Below are positions 34,173 to 43,069 of a stretch of DNA of 64,000 bases, one piece after another. This stretch comes from Pseudomonas reinekei (GTDB taxonomy: Bacteria; Pseudomonadota; Gammaproteobacteria; Pseudomonadales; Pseudomonadaceae), in assembly GCF_001945365.1 (NCBI RefSeq), contig NZ_MSTQ01000017.1, forward strand, positions 49,318 to 113,317, in the 5' to 3' direction. The translations under genes and the position numbers were made by a program. The stretch's first letter is position 1. Every line of letters begins with the position of its first letter. Under the pieces are notes generated by a model that was not told where the DNA came from, searched no databases, and saw only the letters and a list, made by a program, of their open reading frames with translations.

Positions 34173-35525
34173 TTAGCGTCGGTACGCCGAGCCGGTATGT
34201 TGCCCAGGCAAATGCGCCTCTCGGTGAAACAGCTTTTCCCGCAAGCTGCCGTCGTCGTAGGCGGTCTTGTACGAGCCTCGGCGCTGCAGCTCGGGGATCA
34301 CCAGATCAATGAAATCCACGTAGCTTTCCGGCGTGACGATCCGCGTCAGGTTGAAGCCGTCGAGGCCGGTTTCGGCGATCCATGATTCCAGCTCATCGGC
34401 CACTTGCTCAGGCGAGCCGACCACGGTGATGTAGCGTCCGCCGAGGGCGTGTTGTTCGAGCAATTTGCGTCGGGTCCAGTCGTTGTTTTGCAGGTGTTTG
34501 GTGGCTGACTGGATCGCGTTGCTCTTCACGTACTGGATCGGCTCGTCGATGGCGTACTCGGAAAAGTCGATGCCGGTGGACGCCGAGAAATGCGCCACGC
34601 CGGCTTCGGCACTGGCGTAGCTCAGATATTCGGCGTGCTTGGCCCAGGCCAGCTCTTCGGTTTCGCCGACAATCACGTTCAAGCCCATGAACACCTTGAT
34701 GTCCTCGGGATTGCGCCCGGCGGCGACCGCGCTGGCGCGGACCTTGTCCACTTGCACCTGGGTCGACGCCTTGGTCTGGCCGCTGATGAACACACACTCA
34801 GCGTGCCGGCCGGCGAACAGCAAACCGCGATCCGAACTGCCGGCCTGGAACAGCACCGGTGTGCGCTGCGGTGACGGCTCGCACAGGTGATAACCCTCGA
34901 CCTGATAGAACTCGCCCTTGTGCTCGACCTTGTGCACCTTGTCCGGCTGCGCATAGATGCGTTGCCGGGGATCGTTCAACACCGCGCCGTTTTCCCAACT
35001 GCCTTCCCAGAGTTTGTAGAGCACCTCCAGGTACTCGTCGGCCTGGTCGTAACGGCGGTCGTGCTCGACCTGCTCGCTCAGGCCCATGGCCTTGGCGGCG
35101 CTGTCGAGGTAGCCGGTGACGATGTTCCAGCCCACACGACCACGGCTCAGATGATCCAGCGTCGACATGCGGCGGGCGAACAGGTACGGCGGCTCGTAGG
35201 TGAGGTTGGCGGTGAGACCGAAACCGAGGTTTTTGGTCACCGCCGCCATGGCCGAGACCAGCAGCAACGGGTCGTTGACCGGCAGCTGAATCGACTCCTT
35301 GAGCGGAACGTCCACCGAGTTTTGGTAGACGTCGTAAACGCCAACGATGTCAGCGATGAACAAACCGTCGAACAGGCCGCGTTCGAGCAACTGCGCCAGT
35401 TCGGTCCAGTACTCAATGGTTTTGTATTGGGTCGACGTGTCGCGCGGGTGGGTCCACAAGCCATGGTTGATGTGCCCGATGCAGTTCATGTTGAACGCGT
35501 TGAGCAGGATTTTTTTCCTGGCCAT
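34173..35525 (-). CDS. FMN-dependent monooxygenase of the NtaA/SnaA/DszA family
   Basis: The 450-residue luciferase-like protein begins KKILLNAFNMNCIGHINHGLW and has LTYEPPYLFARRMSTLDHLSRGRVGWNIVTGY and GSSDRGLLFAGRHAE, typical of the NtaA/SnaA/SoxA/DszA group that uses FMNH2 and oxygen. Relatives split C-S or C-N bonds (nitrilotriacetate, dibenzothiophene sulfone, dimethyl sulfide). Its stop-start overlap with an SfnB-like gene, and MetNIQ downstream, point to an organosulfur substrate. No flavin reductase gene is adjacent. Confidence 0.88.
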   Translation of the reverse strand: MARKKILLNAFNMNCIGHINHGLWTHPRDTSTQYKTIEYWTELAQLLERGLFDGLFIADIVGVYDVYQNSVDVPLKESIQLPVNDPLLLVSAMAAVTKNLGFGLTANLTYEPPYLFARRMSTLDHLSRGRVGWNIVTGYLDSAAKAMGLSEQVEHDRRYDQADEYLEVLYKLWEGSWENGAVLNDPRQRIYAQPDKVHKVEHKGEFYQVEGYHLCEPSPQRTPVLFQAGSSDRGLLFAGRHAECVFISGQTKASTQVQVDKVRASAVAAGRNPEDIKVFMGLNVIVGETEELAWAKHAEYLSYASAEAGVAHFSASTGIDFSEYAIDEPIQYVKSNAIQSATKHLQNNDWTRRKLLEQHALGGRYITVVGSPEQVADELESWIAETGLDGFNLTRIVTPESYVDFIDLVIPELQRRGSYKTAYDDGSLREKLFHREAHLPGQHTGSAYRR

Positions 35526-36730
35526 CAGATAGTCCCCCGTAGCGGCGGGTTTTCATCGTTGAGGTAGTAATTGCCCACCACGTGATACTTCCAGCGCACC
35601 GGGTCGTGCAGGGTGTGCACCCGGGCGTTGCGCCAGTGGCGATCGAGGCCGTGTTCAATCAGGGTCGCCTGGCTGCCGGCCAGTTCGAACAAGGTACTGC
35701 CGGCCGCGAGGGAGATTTCGGTGCTGATCGCGCGGGCTTCGGCGATGGCAATCGAAGCCGCTGCGACGGTCTCGGCGTTGGTGTCAGCCTGAGCCCTGTC
35801 GAGGCATTCGCCGGCGCGTTCGAGCAGCGCTTCGGAGGCGTGCAAGCGAATGCTCAAGTGGCCGAAGCTCTTGAGGGTCAGCGGATCATCGATGGCTTTT
35901 TCATGGGTCGCGTCGATCCACGGCCGGGTCTTGGTGCGCACAAAATGCAGCGCATCTTCATAGGCCGCGCGGGCGATTCCGGTGTCGATGGCAGCGTGGA
36001 GAATTTGCGCGAGTGGACCGACCGGCGTCGGGCGCTCGAACGCGGTTTGAAACGGGATCACGTCTTCGGCGGCGACGAAGACATCTTCGAATACCACCGA
36101 ACCGCTGCCGGTGGTGCGCTGGCCGAAGCCGCTCCAGTCGTCGATGACGGTCAAACCTTTGCTGTTGCTCGGGACGAACGCCAATTGCTGCACGCCGTTT
36201 TCATCGATGACCGAGGTCGGGATGCGCTGGGCATAGATTGCGCCGGTGGCGTAGAACTTGCGCCCGTTGATGCGATAGCCGCTGCGCCCTCCATGTAAAT
36301 CAGGGGTCAGGCGGGTGACGCGATCGTGGGCGGTTTTAGTGCCCAGTTCGGCGAGTGCATTACCGAAACGCTGACCGGCCAATACTTCGGCGTACAGGCG
36401 TTTTTTCTGCTCGGGGCTGGCGTTTACGCGCAGCACTTCCAGGGCATAAAAATGATTTTGCGGGATCTGCCCGAGGGAGCCGTCGGCCTGGGAAATCAGG
36501 GCGATGACTTTGGCCAGAGTGACGTTGGAAACGCCCGCGCCGCCATATTCCTTCGGCACGCTGATGCCCCACAGGCCCGAGCGGGAAAACACGTCCAGCT
36601 CCGGGTGTGGCAAACGGCGTTCGCGATCACGAAGGGCGCTGTCGCGCTTGAAATCGTCGGCCAAGTCGCTGGCGACAATCAGGGCTTGCTCATCGCTGGT
36701 GATGACCGCGACGTGGTGAGTACTTGTCAT
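35525..36730 (-). CDS. SfnB-family flavin oxidoreductase (acyl-CoA dehydrogenase fold), copy 1
   Basis: The 401-residue protein has the acyl-CoA dehydrogenase fold of the SfnB/DszC-like sulfur-acquisition group: EYGGAGVSNVTLAKVIALIS, GYRINGRKFYATGA, DDWSGFGQRTTGSGSV and the C-terminal LDRHWRNARVHTLHDPVRWK. These enzymes are made under sulfur starvation and probably work as FMN-dependent oxygenases on sulfur compounds. It shares one base with the monooxygenase gene after it and is preceded by a close paralogue. Confidence 0.88.
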   Translation of the reverse strand: MTSTHHVAVITSDEQALIVASDLADDFKRDSALRDRERRLPHPELDVFSRSGLWGISVPKEYGGAGVSNVTLAKVIALISQADGSLGQIPQNHFYALEVLRVNASPEQKKRLYAEVLAGQRFGNALAELGTKTAHDRVTRLTPDLHGGRSGYRINGRKFYATGAIYAQRIPTSVIDENGVQQLAFVPSNSKGLTVIDDWSGFGQRTTGSGSVVFEDVFVAAEDVIPFQTAFERPTPVGPLAQILHAAIDTGIARAAYEDALHFVRTKTRPWIDATHEKAIDDPLTLKSFGHLSIRLHASEALLERAGECLDRAQADTNAETVAAASIAIAEARAISTEISLAAGSTLFELAGSQATLIEHGLDRHWRNARVHTLHDPVRWKYHVVGNYYLNDENPPLRGTI

Positions 36731-36767
36731 GTGTTTCTCCAGAGCTCTGGTAGAAGTGTTCTGGTCG

Positions 36768-38009
36768 TTAAATCCAGGAATGGCGAGCCGGTAAAGTGCC
36801 GTTCAGGTGATAGGCGCCCACGGCGTGGTACTTCCAGCGCACCGGGTCATGCAGGGTGTGCACCCGGGCGTTGCGCCAATGGCGGTCAAGGTTGAATTCG
36901 GCAAGGGTCGCGCGGCTGCCGGCCAGCTCGAAAAGCTTTTCGCTGGCCAGCAGCGAGATCTCGGTGGTCAGCACCTTGGCTTCGGCCACGGCAATCGAGG
37001 CACGGGCAGCGGACTCGGCGGTGAGCGGCGCCGCGCTGACCTGATCGAGCACTTGTCCGGCCTTGCGCAGCAGGGCCTCGGCGGCGTGCAATTCGATTTT
37101 CAGCTTGCCGATATCGGCGATCACGTACAGGTCATCGCTGGCCCGTTCAACGTTGGCGTCGATCCATGGTCGGGAACGGGTTTTCACGAATTCGATGGCA
37201 TCGTCGATGGCGTCGCGGGCGATGCCGGCGTCGATGGCGGCCTGAATCAGTTGCGAGACGGCACCCTGGGTGTTGGGCTTTTCATTGATCTTCCAGTTGT
37301 CCACCACCAGATCGGCGTCGACCCGCACGTTGTTGAGCAAAATCGTACCGCTGGCGGTGGTGCGCTGACCGAAACCGGACCAGTCATCGACGATGCGCAG
37401 CCCCGGCGTACCGCGACGGACGAAGGCCAGCACTTGCTTGCCATCGTCATTGAGCGCCTTGACCGCAACCCAGTGCGCGTACAGCGCGCCGGTGGAATAG
37501 AACTTCTGCCCACTGATGACAAAACCGTCGCCATCGGCGGTGATGCGCGCCTTGAGGTCCAGAGTGTTCTTGGTGCCACGCTCTGGCCCGGCATTGCCGA
37601 TGCGCCAACCGTCGAGCACGCTTTTGAACAGCTGTTTTTTCTGCGCTTCGGTGGCGCTGCCCAGCACCAGGTTCAGGATGCCGAACTGGTTCTGCGGGAT
37701 CTGCCCGAGGGCCGGGTCTGCCGCGGAAATGATCGCGAACACCTCGGCCAGGGTGACGAACGAAACCTGTGGGCCACCGTACTCGCGCGGGATGCAAATG
37801 CTGCCCAGCCCGCTGCGGGTGAATTGTTCGATTTCCGACCAAGGCAGCTTGCGCTGCTGGTCACGTTTGGCCGCTTGCTGGCGGGCGACTTGCGCCAGTT
37901 CATGAGCGACCTTGATCGCTTGCGCGTCATTGCGCAGCACTTGCGCGGGCAACAAAAGCGGGGCGATATCCAGATCACTCTGGACGATTGCATCTGCCAG
38001 ACTGGACAT
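36768..38009 (-). CDS. SfnB-family flavin oxidoreductase, copy 2
   Basis: The 413-residue paralogue of the next gene downstream shares EYGGPQVSFVTLAEVFAIIS, GFVISGQKFYSTGA, DDWSGFGQRTTASGT and the same HWRNARVHTLHDPVRWKYH end. The two arose by tandem duplication and have diverged clearly in the N-terminal 60 residues, so they may act on different substrates or as a heteromer. This is the first gene of the minus-strand operon that reads on to metI. CAAGGAG precedes ATG 38009. Confidence 0.88.
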   Translation of the reverse strand: MSSLADAIVQSDLDIAPLLLPAQVLRNDAQAIKVAHELAQVARQQAAKRDQQRKLPWSEIEQFTRSGLGSICIPREYGGPQVSFVTLAEVFAIISAADPALGQIPQNQFGILNLVLGSATEAQKKQLFKSVLDGWRIGNAGPERGTKNTLDLKARITADGDGFVISGQKFYSTGALYAHWVAVKALNDDGKQVLAFVRRGTPGLRIVDDWSGFGQRTTASGTILLNNVRVDADLVVDNWKINEKPNTQGAVSQLIQAAIDAGIARDAIDDAIEFVKTRSRPWIDANVERASDDLYVIADIGKLKIELHAAEALLRKAGQVLDQVSAAPLTAESAARASIAVAEAKVLTTEISLLASEKLFELAGSRATLAEFNLDRHWRNARVHTLHDPVRWKYHAVGAYHLNGTLPARHSWI

Positions 38010-38149
38010 CAGCGCCGCTCCTTGGCTGCACGCAATGCCCTGGCGATCTGCACTGGGGTGATTGTGTTCCGGACCATACCTACCTCACATCTCATGGAAA
38101 CGCCGCAGTGCGGCGAGCGAAAACAAGAATGTCCGGTGGTCCGGTGCAT

Positions 38150-38205
38150 ATACCCTAAGCGTTTATAAATAAGTTATGAACTAACTTTTAGGAATATGAA
38201 TAGAA
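38150..38205 (-). promoter_or_regulatory. probable sulfur-starvation control site of the SfnB-like operon
   Basis: On the minus strand ATTCCTAAAAGTTA is followed by GTTCATAACTTATTT; AAGTTA-TGAAC-TAACTT (38171-38187) is a perfect inverted repeat. ATTCTAAAAAGTTA before tauA is nearly the same. The site overlaps the 3' end of the gene at 38181. CysB binding is inferred. Confidence 0.45.
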
Positions 38206-38969
38206 GTATGAATACTTCGTTCAGCAGCCTTGAGCACGTTCTTTGGCGTGACGTTGAGGTACGGATTGGCACAACCAATCTTCAGCGTGCGTGCGGGCGC
38301 CCACCGTGAGTTGTTGCCGACCCGGTCGAGGATGCAATAAGTCACTTCCAGGCGCAGGTCTTCGCCGGCCTCGACAATGATCGCCGGTGGCACCCAGACC
38401 TGGATTGGCTGGCCCACGTCATTCGCCTTGAGTCGTGGCAGGTCCATGCGCACGTCGCCCCAGCGCAGAGTGATTTCGTCGTCGGCCGCCATGTTCAGGT
38501 ACGGCTCGATGGTCACGGGCACGCCGCGCTTGATCTGGTTGGGATTCACGCCCTGGCGGCGAATCGTTTCGGGGATGCTCACGGGGGCCAGGCACTGGTT
38601 TTCATCGCCGCACAAGGCAGAAGGCTCGCCACCCGGACAATCGAGTTTGACTTGCACACGCCTGGCCGCCGAAACCGCCGGCCCCTGGCCGACCTGCATG
38701 ATCCGGTAATGGACGCGCGATGAGCCATTGACGATGAAGCTCTCCGGCACCCTCAGTTGAACGGATCGCCCAACCTCATCCTTGGTCAGCACCCGAGAGG
38801 CGACATAGCAGTTGTCCCAGAACAGTTCGATCAGATCGCCATCGTCCATTGCGGGGTAGGGCGGCACGTCGATCAGCAGGTGCGCGGCGGAGGTGATGTT
38901 GATGTCGCTCTTGTGAGATTGCGCCAGGGTCGGCGCTGCGAGTTCGGGGTGGTTCGAAGTGCTTTTCAT
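38181..38969 (-). CDS. hypothetical protein with two Ig-like repeats
   Basis: The 262-residue protein holds two related segments of about 100 residues. The first (about 30-125) has VPPYPAMDDGDLIELFWDN and VGRSVQLRVPESFIV; the second (about 150-245) has IEPYLNMAADDEITLRWGD and VGQPIQVWVPPAIIV. Both are beta-rich and end RRVQVKLDC / ARTLKIGCA. They look like Ig-like or fibronectin-like modules of a kind seen in large Pseudomonas proteins. There is no signal peptide or membrane segment. AAGGAG before ATG 38969 sets the start. Function unknown. Confidence 0.65.
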   Translation of the reverse strand: MKSTSNHPELAAPTLAQSHKSDINITSAAHLLIDVPPYPAMDDGDLIELFWDNCYVASRVLTKDEVGRSVQLRVPESFIVNGSSRVHYRIMQVGQGPAVSAARRVQVKLDCPGGEPSALCGDENQCLAPVSIPETIRRQGVNPNQIKRGVPVTIEPYLNMAADDEITLRWGDVRMDLPRLKANDVGQPIQVWVPPAIIVEAGEDLRLEVTYCILDRVGNNSRWAPARTLKIGCANPYLNVTPKNVLKAAERSIHTSIHIPKS

Positions 38970-39405
38970 GGAGTCTCCTTGAAGGTGTTGCGGCGAAGTC
39001 CGTTTCTGAAAAATAAAGGCGTGAAAGATGATTAATTATTCTGGCTTTAATCATCGCGGGTGCGGTTTGAAGACTAGATAAGAGTTCGATTGAATCAGTG
39101 TCAATAGCGATTGTTAGTTGGGTGAGGAATATGGCGTTATTCAGAAAAATCCTACGCATTGAAGTTAAGAAACGCTATTGGTGCGTAGATTTTGCTTATG
39201 AATACGGGGTGTGTCGGCCTTGGATGCGCTGGACGTGGGAATAGGCGGGGGATGGTCGATTGGCCGTGAAAGTTTGTTGGAAACGTATAGATATTTATCG
39301 CCAGCTCGGACAAATGATTAATTATGATATTCGGGGTTGTTATAGGTGAGCGGGGGAGGGTGTATAACTTCCATCCGTGGAAGTTAACCGTTTTGCGAAG
39401 GAGTA
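38970..39405. other. AT-rich gap with few signals
   Basis: This 436-base stretch between two minus-strand transcription units is richer in A+T than its surroundings. It holds the promoter of the Ig-repeat gene, a possible 37-residue plus-strand ORF (39131-39244), and the inverted repeat AACTTCC-ATCCGT-GGAAGTT (39366-39385) just after the end of the ABC transporter operon, which may act as a weak terminator or mRNA end. Nothing else was recognised. Confidence 0.4.
39131..39244 (+). CDS. possible 37-residue basic aromatic ORF
   Basis: ATG 39131 follows GTGAGGAAT and opens 37 codons, MALFRKILRIEVKKRYWCVD onward, with six Arg/Lys and several Trp/Tyr residues in the first half. The upstream GAGG is close (about three to four bases). 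No family is recognised. It is on the opposite strand to its neighbours. Confidence 0.25.
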   Translation: MALFRKILRIEVKKRYWCVDFAYEYGVCRPWMRWTWE

Positions 39406-40161
39406 TTAGTTGTGCGAGTTGTTAAGGAACTTGCTGAGGAACTGTTTCGTACGTTCTTCTTTCGGGTTGGCAAACAACGCCTTCGCTTCGCCTTGTTCGA
39501 CGATCACGCCCTTGTCGAAAAACACCACGCGATTGGCCACGTCACGGGCGAAAGCCATTTCGTGGGTCACGATGACCATGGTGCGATTCTCTTCGGCCAG
39601 GCCGCGGATCGTCGCCAGCACTTCACCCACCAGCTCCGGGTCGAGTGCAGAGGTCGGTTCGTCGAACAGGATCACTTCCGGTTCCATCGCCAGCGCCCGG
39701 GCAATCGCCACGCGCTGTTGCTGGCCGCCCGAAAGACGGCGCGGGTACGCATCTTCCTTGCCTGCAAGGCCGACCTTGGCCAACAGCTTTTTACCCAGGG
39801 CAACGGCGTCGGCGTGGGGGATCTTCTTGACGATGATCGGGCCTTCGATAACGTTTTCCAGGGCGGTGCGATGGGGGAACAGGTTGAAGTTCTGGAACAC
39901 GAAACCCACGTGCTGGCGCAAGTTGCGCACCAGGCTTTGTTGCTGGTTCAACGGGCGGCTGGTATCAATCTCGATATTGCCGACCTTGATCCGGCCACTG
40001 GTGGGCGTTTCCAGGAAATTCAGGCAACGCAGGAACGTGGTCTTGCCCGAGCCGCTAGGCCCGATGATCGCCACGACCTCACCTTCCTTCACTTGCAGAT
40101 CGATGCCGTTGAGCACGACTTGACCCTTGAACTGCTTTGTCAGTTTTTCCACGACAATCAT
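39406..40161 (-). CDS. tcyN: L-cystine ABC transporter ATPase
   Basis: The 251-residue polar amino acid ATPase has Walker A GPSGSGKTT, signature LSGGQQQR, Walker B VILFDEPTSALDPEL and switch VTHEMAFA. Gene order (binding protein, permease, ATPase with dcyD adjacent) matches the E. coli fliY-dcyD-yecS-yecC group, the cystine/cysteine importer now called TcyJLN. It lies four bases after the permease gene. Confidence 0.88.
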   Translation of the reverse strand: MIVVEKLTKQFKGQVVLNGIDLQVKEGEVVAIIGPSGSGKTTFLRCLNFLETPTSGRIKVGNIEIDTSRPLNQQQSLVRNLRQHVGFVFQNFNLFPHRTALENVIEGPIIVKKIPHADAVALGKKLLAKVGLAGKEDAYPRRLSGGQQQRVAIARALAMEPEVILFDEPTSALDPELVGEVLATIRGLAEENRTMVIVTHEMAFARDVANRVVFFDKGVIVEQGEAKALFANPKEERTKQFLSKFLNNSHN

Positions 40162-40165
40162 GGGG

Positions 40166-40831
40166 TCAGGACTCCTGGTCGTGCCGATTGACCCGCTCTT
40201 CCAACTTGTTCTGCAGGTGCGAAAGCACCGTGGCCAGAATCCAGTAGATCAGTGCGGCGGCAAGGTACATGGTGAAAACTTCGAAGGTACGGGCGGTAAT
40301 CAGTTGTGCCTGACGGAACAGCTCCGGCACCTGGATGGTGGCCGCCAGCGCGGTGTCCTTGACCAGCGAAATGAAGCTGTTGCCCAGCGGTGGCAATGCG
40401 GTGCGCATTGCCTGCGGCAGGATGGCCCGGCGCAGGGTCTGCGCGCGGGTCATGCCGATGCTGGCAGCCGCTTCCCATTGGCCGCGTTCGATCGAACTGA
40501 TCGCGGCACGCAGGATTTCACAGGCGTAAGCGGCCATGTTCAGCGAGAAGCCGATCATGGCCGCCGGAATTGGATCGAGTTCCATGCCCAATTGCGGCAA
40601 GCCGTAATAGATCACGAACAGTTGCACCAGCAACGGCGTGCCGCGAAAGAACGACACGTAGATGCGGGCGATCCAGCTCACCAGCTTGAAGCGCGACAAG
40701 CGCATCAGTGCCAGGCCGAAGCCCAGCACAAGGCCGAAGAACATCCCGCCGAGGCTCAAGATGACCGTGTAGTACGCGCCCTTGAGCAGAAAGGGCGCAG
40801 AATCCAGTGCGAGTTGGAAAGCTTCTTCCAT
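40166..40831 (-). CDS. tcyL: L-cystine ABC transporter permease
   Basis: The 221-residue permease of the HisMQ type has a hydrophobic N-terminus and FFRGTPLLVQLFVIYYGLPQ. The EAA loop region is EAAASIGMTRAQTLRRAILPQAM. It shares one base with the binding-protein gene before it. It corresponds to YecS/TcyL. Confidence 0.88.
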   Translation of the reverse strand: MEEAFQLALDSAPFLLKGAYYTVILSLGGMFFGLVLGFGLALMRLSRFKLVSWIARIYVSFFRGTPLLVQLFVIYYGLPQLGMELDPIPAAMIGFSLNMAAYACEILRAAISSIERGQWEAAASIGMTRAQTLRRAILPQAMRTALPPLGNSFISLVKDTALAATIQVPELFRQAQLITARTFEVFTMYLAAALIYWILATVLSHLQNKLEERVNRHDQES

Positions 40832-41625
40832 TATTGAGTGACGTCAGCGCTGAAGTATTTTTCCGAAAGCTTTTTCAGCGTACCGTCGGCACGCAGCTTG
40901 TCGATGGCCTTGTTCACCGCAGCCAGCAGTTCCGGCTCGCCTTTGCGCAGGGCAATACCGGCTTCCTGGCGGGAGAACGCTGCGCCGGCGGCAACGGTGT
41001 CGGTTGCCTTCTTGGCGTATTCCAGTGCGGCGAGGCGGTCGATCAGAATGGCGTCGATGCGGCCTACACGCAGATCCTGGAACTTGGTCGGATCATCGTC
41101 ATAGGTCTTGATGATGGCTTTGGGCTGATTGTCCTTGAGCCATTGCTCGTAGTTGGTGCCCAGGCCAACACCGACTTTCTTGCCGGCCAGGTCGTCAGCG
41201 GACTTGATGCTGCCTTCGTTCTTTTTCAGGACCAGCGCCTGAATACCGGAGACGGTGTAGGGCTCGGAGAAGTCGTACTTCTTCTTGCGCTCTTCAGAGA
41301 TGGTCACCTGGTTGATTACCGCGTCCAGACGCTTGGATTCGAGCGCTGCGAGGATGCCGTCCCATTTGGTCGGTTGCAGTTTGACCTTCACGCCCAGCTC
41401 TTTGGCCAGGGCTTCGGAGAACTCGACTTCGAAGCCAGCCAGTTTGCCGTCGGCGTCGACGAAACTGAACGGTGGGTAGGTGCCTTCCAGGCCGACGTTG
41501 ATCACGCCTTTGTCCTTGATTTGTTGCAGTTGCTCACCGGCCACTGCCTGGCCGATCAGGCCGGCGCTCAGTGCCAGGCCCAGCGAGCCCACCAGCAGAT
41601 TTCGACGTAGTGCGGAAAAATTCAT
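40831..41625 (-). CDS. tcyJ: L-cystine-binding periplasmic protein
   Basis: The 264-residue solute-binding protein has a signal peptide (about 1-29, ending QAVAGEQ). It carries GVINVGLEGTYPPFSFVDADG, the family fold opening, and KSADDLAGKKVGVGLGTNYEQWL. It is the FliY/TcyJ homologue; D-cystine, L-cystine and related sulfur amino acids are likely ligands. It is the first gene of the operon, with an AT-rich control region upstream. Confidence 0.88.
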   Translation of the reverse strand: MNFSALRRNLLVGSLGLALSAGLIGQAVAGEQLQQIKDKGVINVGLEGTYPPFSFVDADGKLAGFEVEFSEALAKELGVKVKLQPTKWDGILAALESKRLDAVINQVTISEERKKKYDFSEPYTVSGIQALVLKKNEGSIKSADDLAGKKVGVGLGTNYEQWLKDNQPKAIIKTYDDDPTKFQDLRVGRIDAILIDRLAALEYAKKATDTVAAGAAFSRQEAGIALRKGEPELLAAVNKAIDKLRADGTLKKLSEKYFSADVTQ

Positions 41626-41754
41626 GACAAGCCCCTGTGTTTTCTTATGGAAGACGCTTAAGGAAAGTTGGCAAATTCGGGAATTGGACGACAGCGATAT
41701 CCTGCCCTAAAGCAGCGTATGCGTCTCGCTGCAAATTCGCCTGCGGCGTGACTA

Positions 41755-41820
41755 TATGATGGCGTTATTAGATTAGAAAATAATAAATTCTATTTTTATT
41801 ATTCTCTAAATGAATATGAG
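41755..41820 (-). promoter_or_regulatory. AT-rich control region of the cystine transporter operon
   Basis: On the minus strand ATTCATTTAGAGAATAATAA is followed by AAATAGAATTTATTATTTTC, an AT-rich stretch similar to those before oscA, tauA and the SfnB-like genes. A CysB-type site is inferred. The dcyD gene ends just beyond it, across a REP palindrome. Confidence 0.4.
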
Positions 41821-41831
41821 TTTTCACCAGT

Positions 41832-41863
41832 CTGTGGCGAGCGAGCTTGCTCCCTCGCCACAG
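41832..41863. repeat. REP palindrome at the end of dcyD
   Basis: CTGTGGCGAGCGAGC and GCTCCCTCGCCACAG form a near-perfect palindrome two bases after the dcyD stop. It may serve as the mRNA 3' end. Confidence 0.8.
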
Positions 41864-41865
41864 GG

Positions 41866-42879
41866 TCAGTCAGTCAGAAAAGCTTTATAAGCAAACAACG
41901 CCGGCGCCCCACCGGTGTGCAGGAAGATGATCGGCCCCTCGTCGAATCGCTGACGCCCGATGCCATCAAGTAATCCCGCCATGGCCTTGCCAGTGTAGAC
42001 CGGGTCCAGCAACAGCCCTTCCTGGCTCGCCAGCAATTTGACTGCCGCCAGCGTCCCGGCATTCGGCTCGCCATAGCGCGGCCCGAAATACTCATCCCAC
42101 AACTCAACCTTGAAACTGTCCGGCAGGCTCACACCCAACAGTTCTGCCGTGCGTTCGGCCAACCCTTGCACTTTTGGCCGCTGATCTTCATCGCTGCGCG
42201 AAACAGTCACGCCAATGACGGGCAATTGCGGCAGTGCTTCACTCAAGGCCAGTGCCAGACCGCTGTGGGTCCCGGCGCTGCCCGAGGCCAGGACGACGGC
42301 GGCGAAATCCAGGCCGGTGTCCTTGATCTGCTCGGCCAGTTCCAGGCCTGCACGCACGTAGCCCAGCGCACCCAACGCATTGGAGCCACCGATAGGCACC
42401 ACATACGGCTTTTTGCCGTTGTTGCGCAGGCGCGCGGCCACTGCCTGCAATTGCTCGTCGGCGTTATCGAGGTTTTCAACCCGCTCGACTTTGGTGTCGA
42501 ACAGGTCCAGCAGCAGCCGATTGCCGTTGCCGAGATAGTTACCATCGTCGGTACCCAGAGGATTCTCCAGCAGGGCGACACAGCCGAGACCCAGCCTGGC
42601 GGCAATCGCAGCGGTCTGGCGCACATGGTTCGACTGCAGCGCACCCGCGGTAATCAGGGTATCCGCGCCCTGGGCCAAGGCATCCGCTGCGAGAAATTCA
42701 AGTTTGCGCAGCTTGTTGCCGCCCATCGCCAGTGGCGTCAGGTCATCGCGTTTGACGTACACATCACGCCCCAGCCAGGTCGACAGGCGTTCGAGTTTTT
42801 CCAGGGCGGTGGGCTGACCGAGCAGGTCGAGGCGGTTGAAGCGGGCAAGCTGTTGCTTGATCAACTCTTGATTGGACAT
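41866..42879 (-). CDS. dcyD: D-cysteine desulfhydrase
   Basis: A PLP enzyme (337 residues) that splits D-cysteine into pyruvate, ammonia and sulfide. The ACC-deaminase/DcyD fold is clear: VKRDDLTPLAMGGNKLRKLE with PLP Lys56, TAGALQSNHVRQTAA, IPIGGSNALGALGYV and LHTGGAPALFAYK at the end. It lies upstream of the cystine transporter operon in the same direction, so D-cysteine taken up by TcyJLN can be used as sulfur source or detoxified. Confidence 0.92.
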   Translation of the reverse strand: MSNQELIKQQLARFNRLDLLGQPTALEKLERLSTWLGRDVYVKRDDLTPLAMGGNKLRKLEFLAADALAQGADTLITAGALQSNHVRQTAAIAARLGLGCVALLENPLGTDDGNYLGNGNRLLLDLFDTKVERVENLDNADEQLQAVAARLRNNGKKPYVVPIGGSNALGALGYVRAGLELAEQIKDTGLDFAAVVLASGSAGTHSGLALALSEALPQLPVIGVTVSRSDEDQRPKVQGLAERTAELLGVSLPDSFKVELWDEYFGPRYGEPNAGTLAAVKLLASQEGLLLDPVYTGKAMAGLLDGIGRQRFDEGPIIFLHTGGAPALFAYKAFLTD

Positions 42880-43069
42880 GGTTCCGTACTGGCGGTGAAT
42901 GATGTCAGGACTATAGGCACGCCCATTTCACGGGGCAACCGCCATTCGCTTATAGCTGATAGTGCTTGAGACAGCACAATTGGTTCTTAATTTGGCCACA
43001 GGCCCTTGCCGTAAAGTAATCGCCGTTGACGCGGCCAGACCGTCCGGCCGCCCGTGAGGAGTTTTTACC

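Noticed and set aside
38776..39159. 127-codon minus-strand frame overlapping the Ig-repeat gene
   Set aside because: It is in a different frame from the Ig-repeat gene, which has an AAGGAG site and clear internal repeats.
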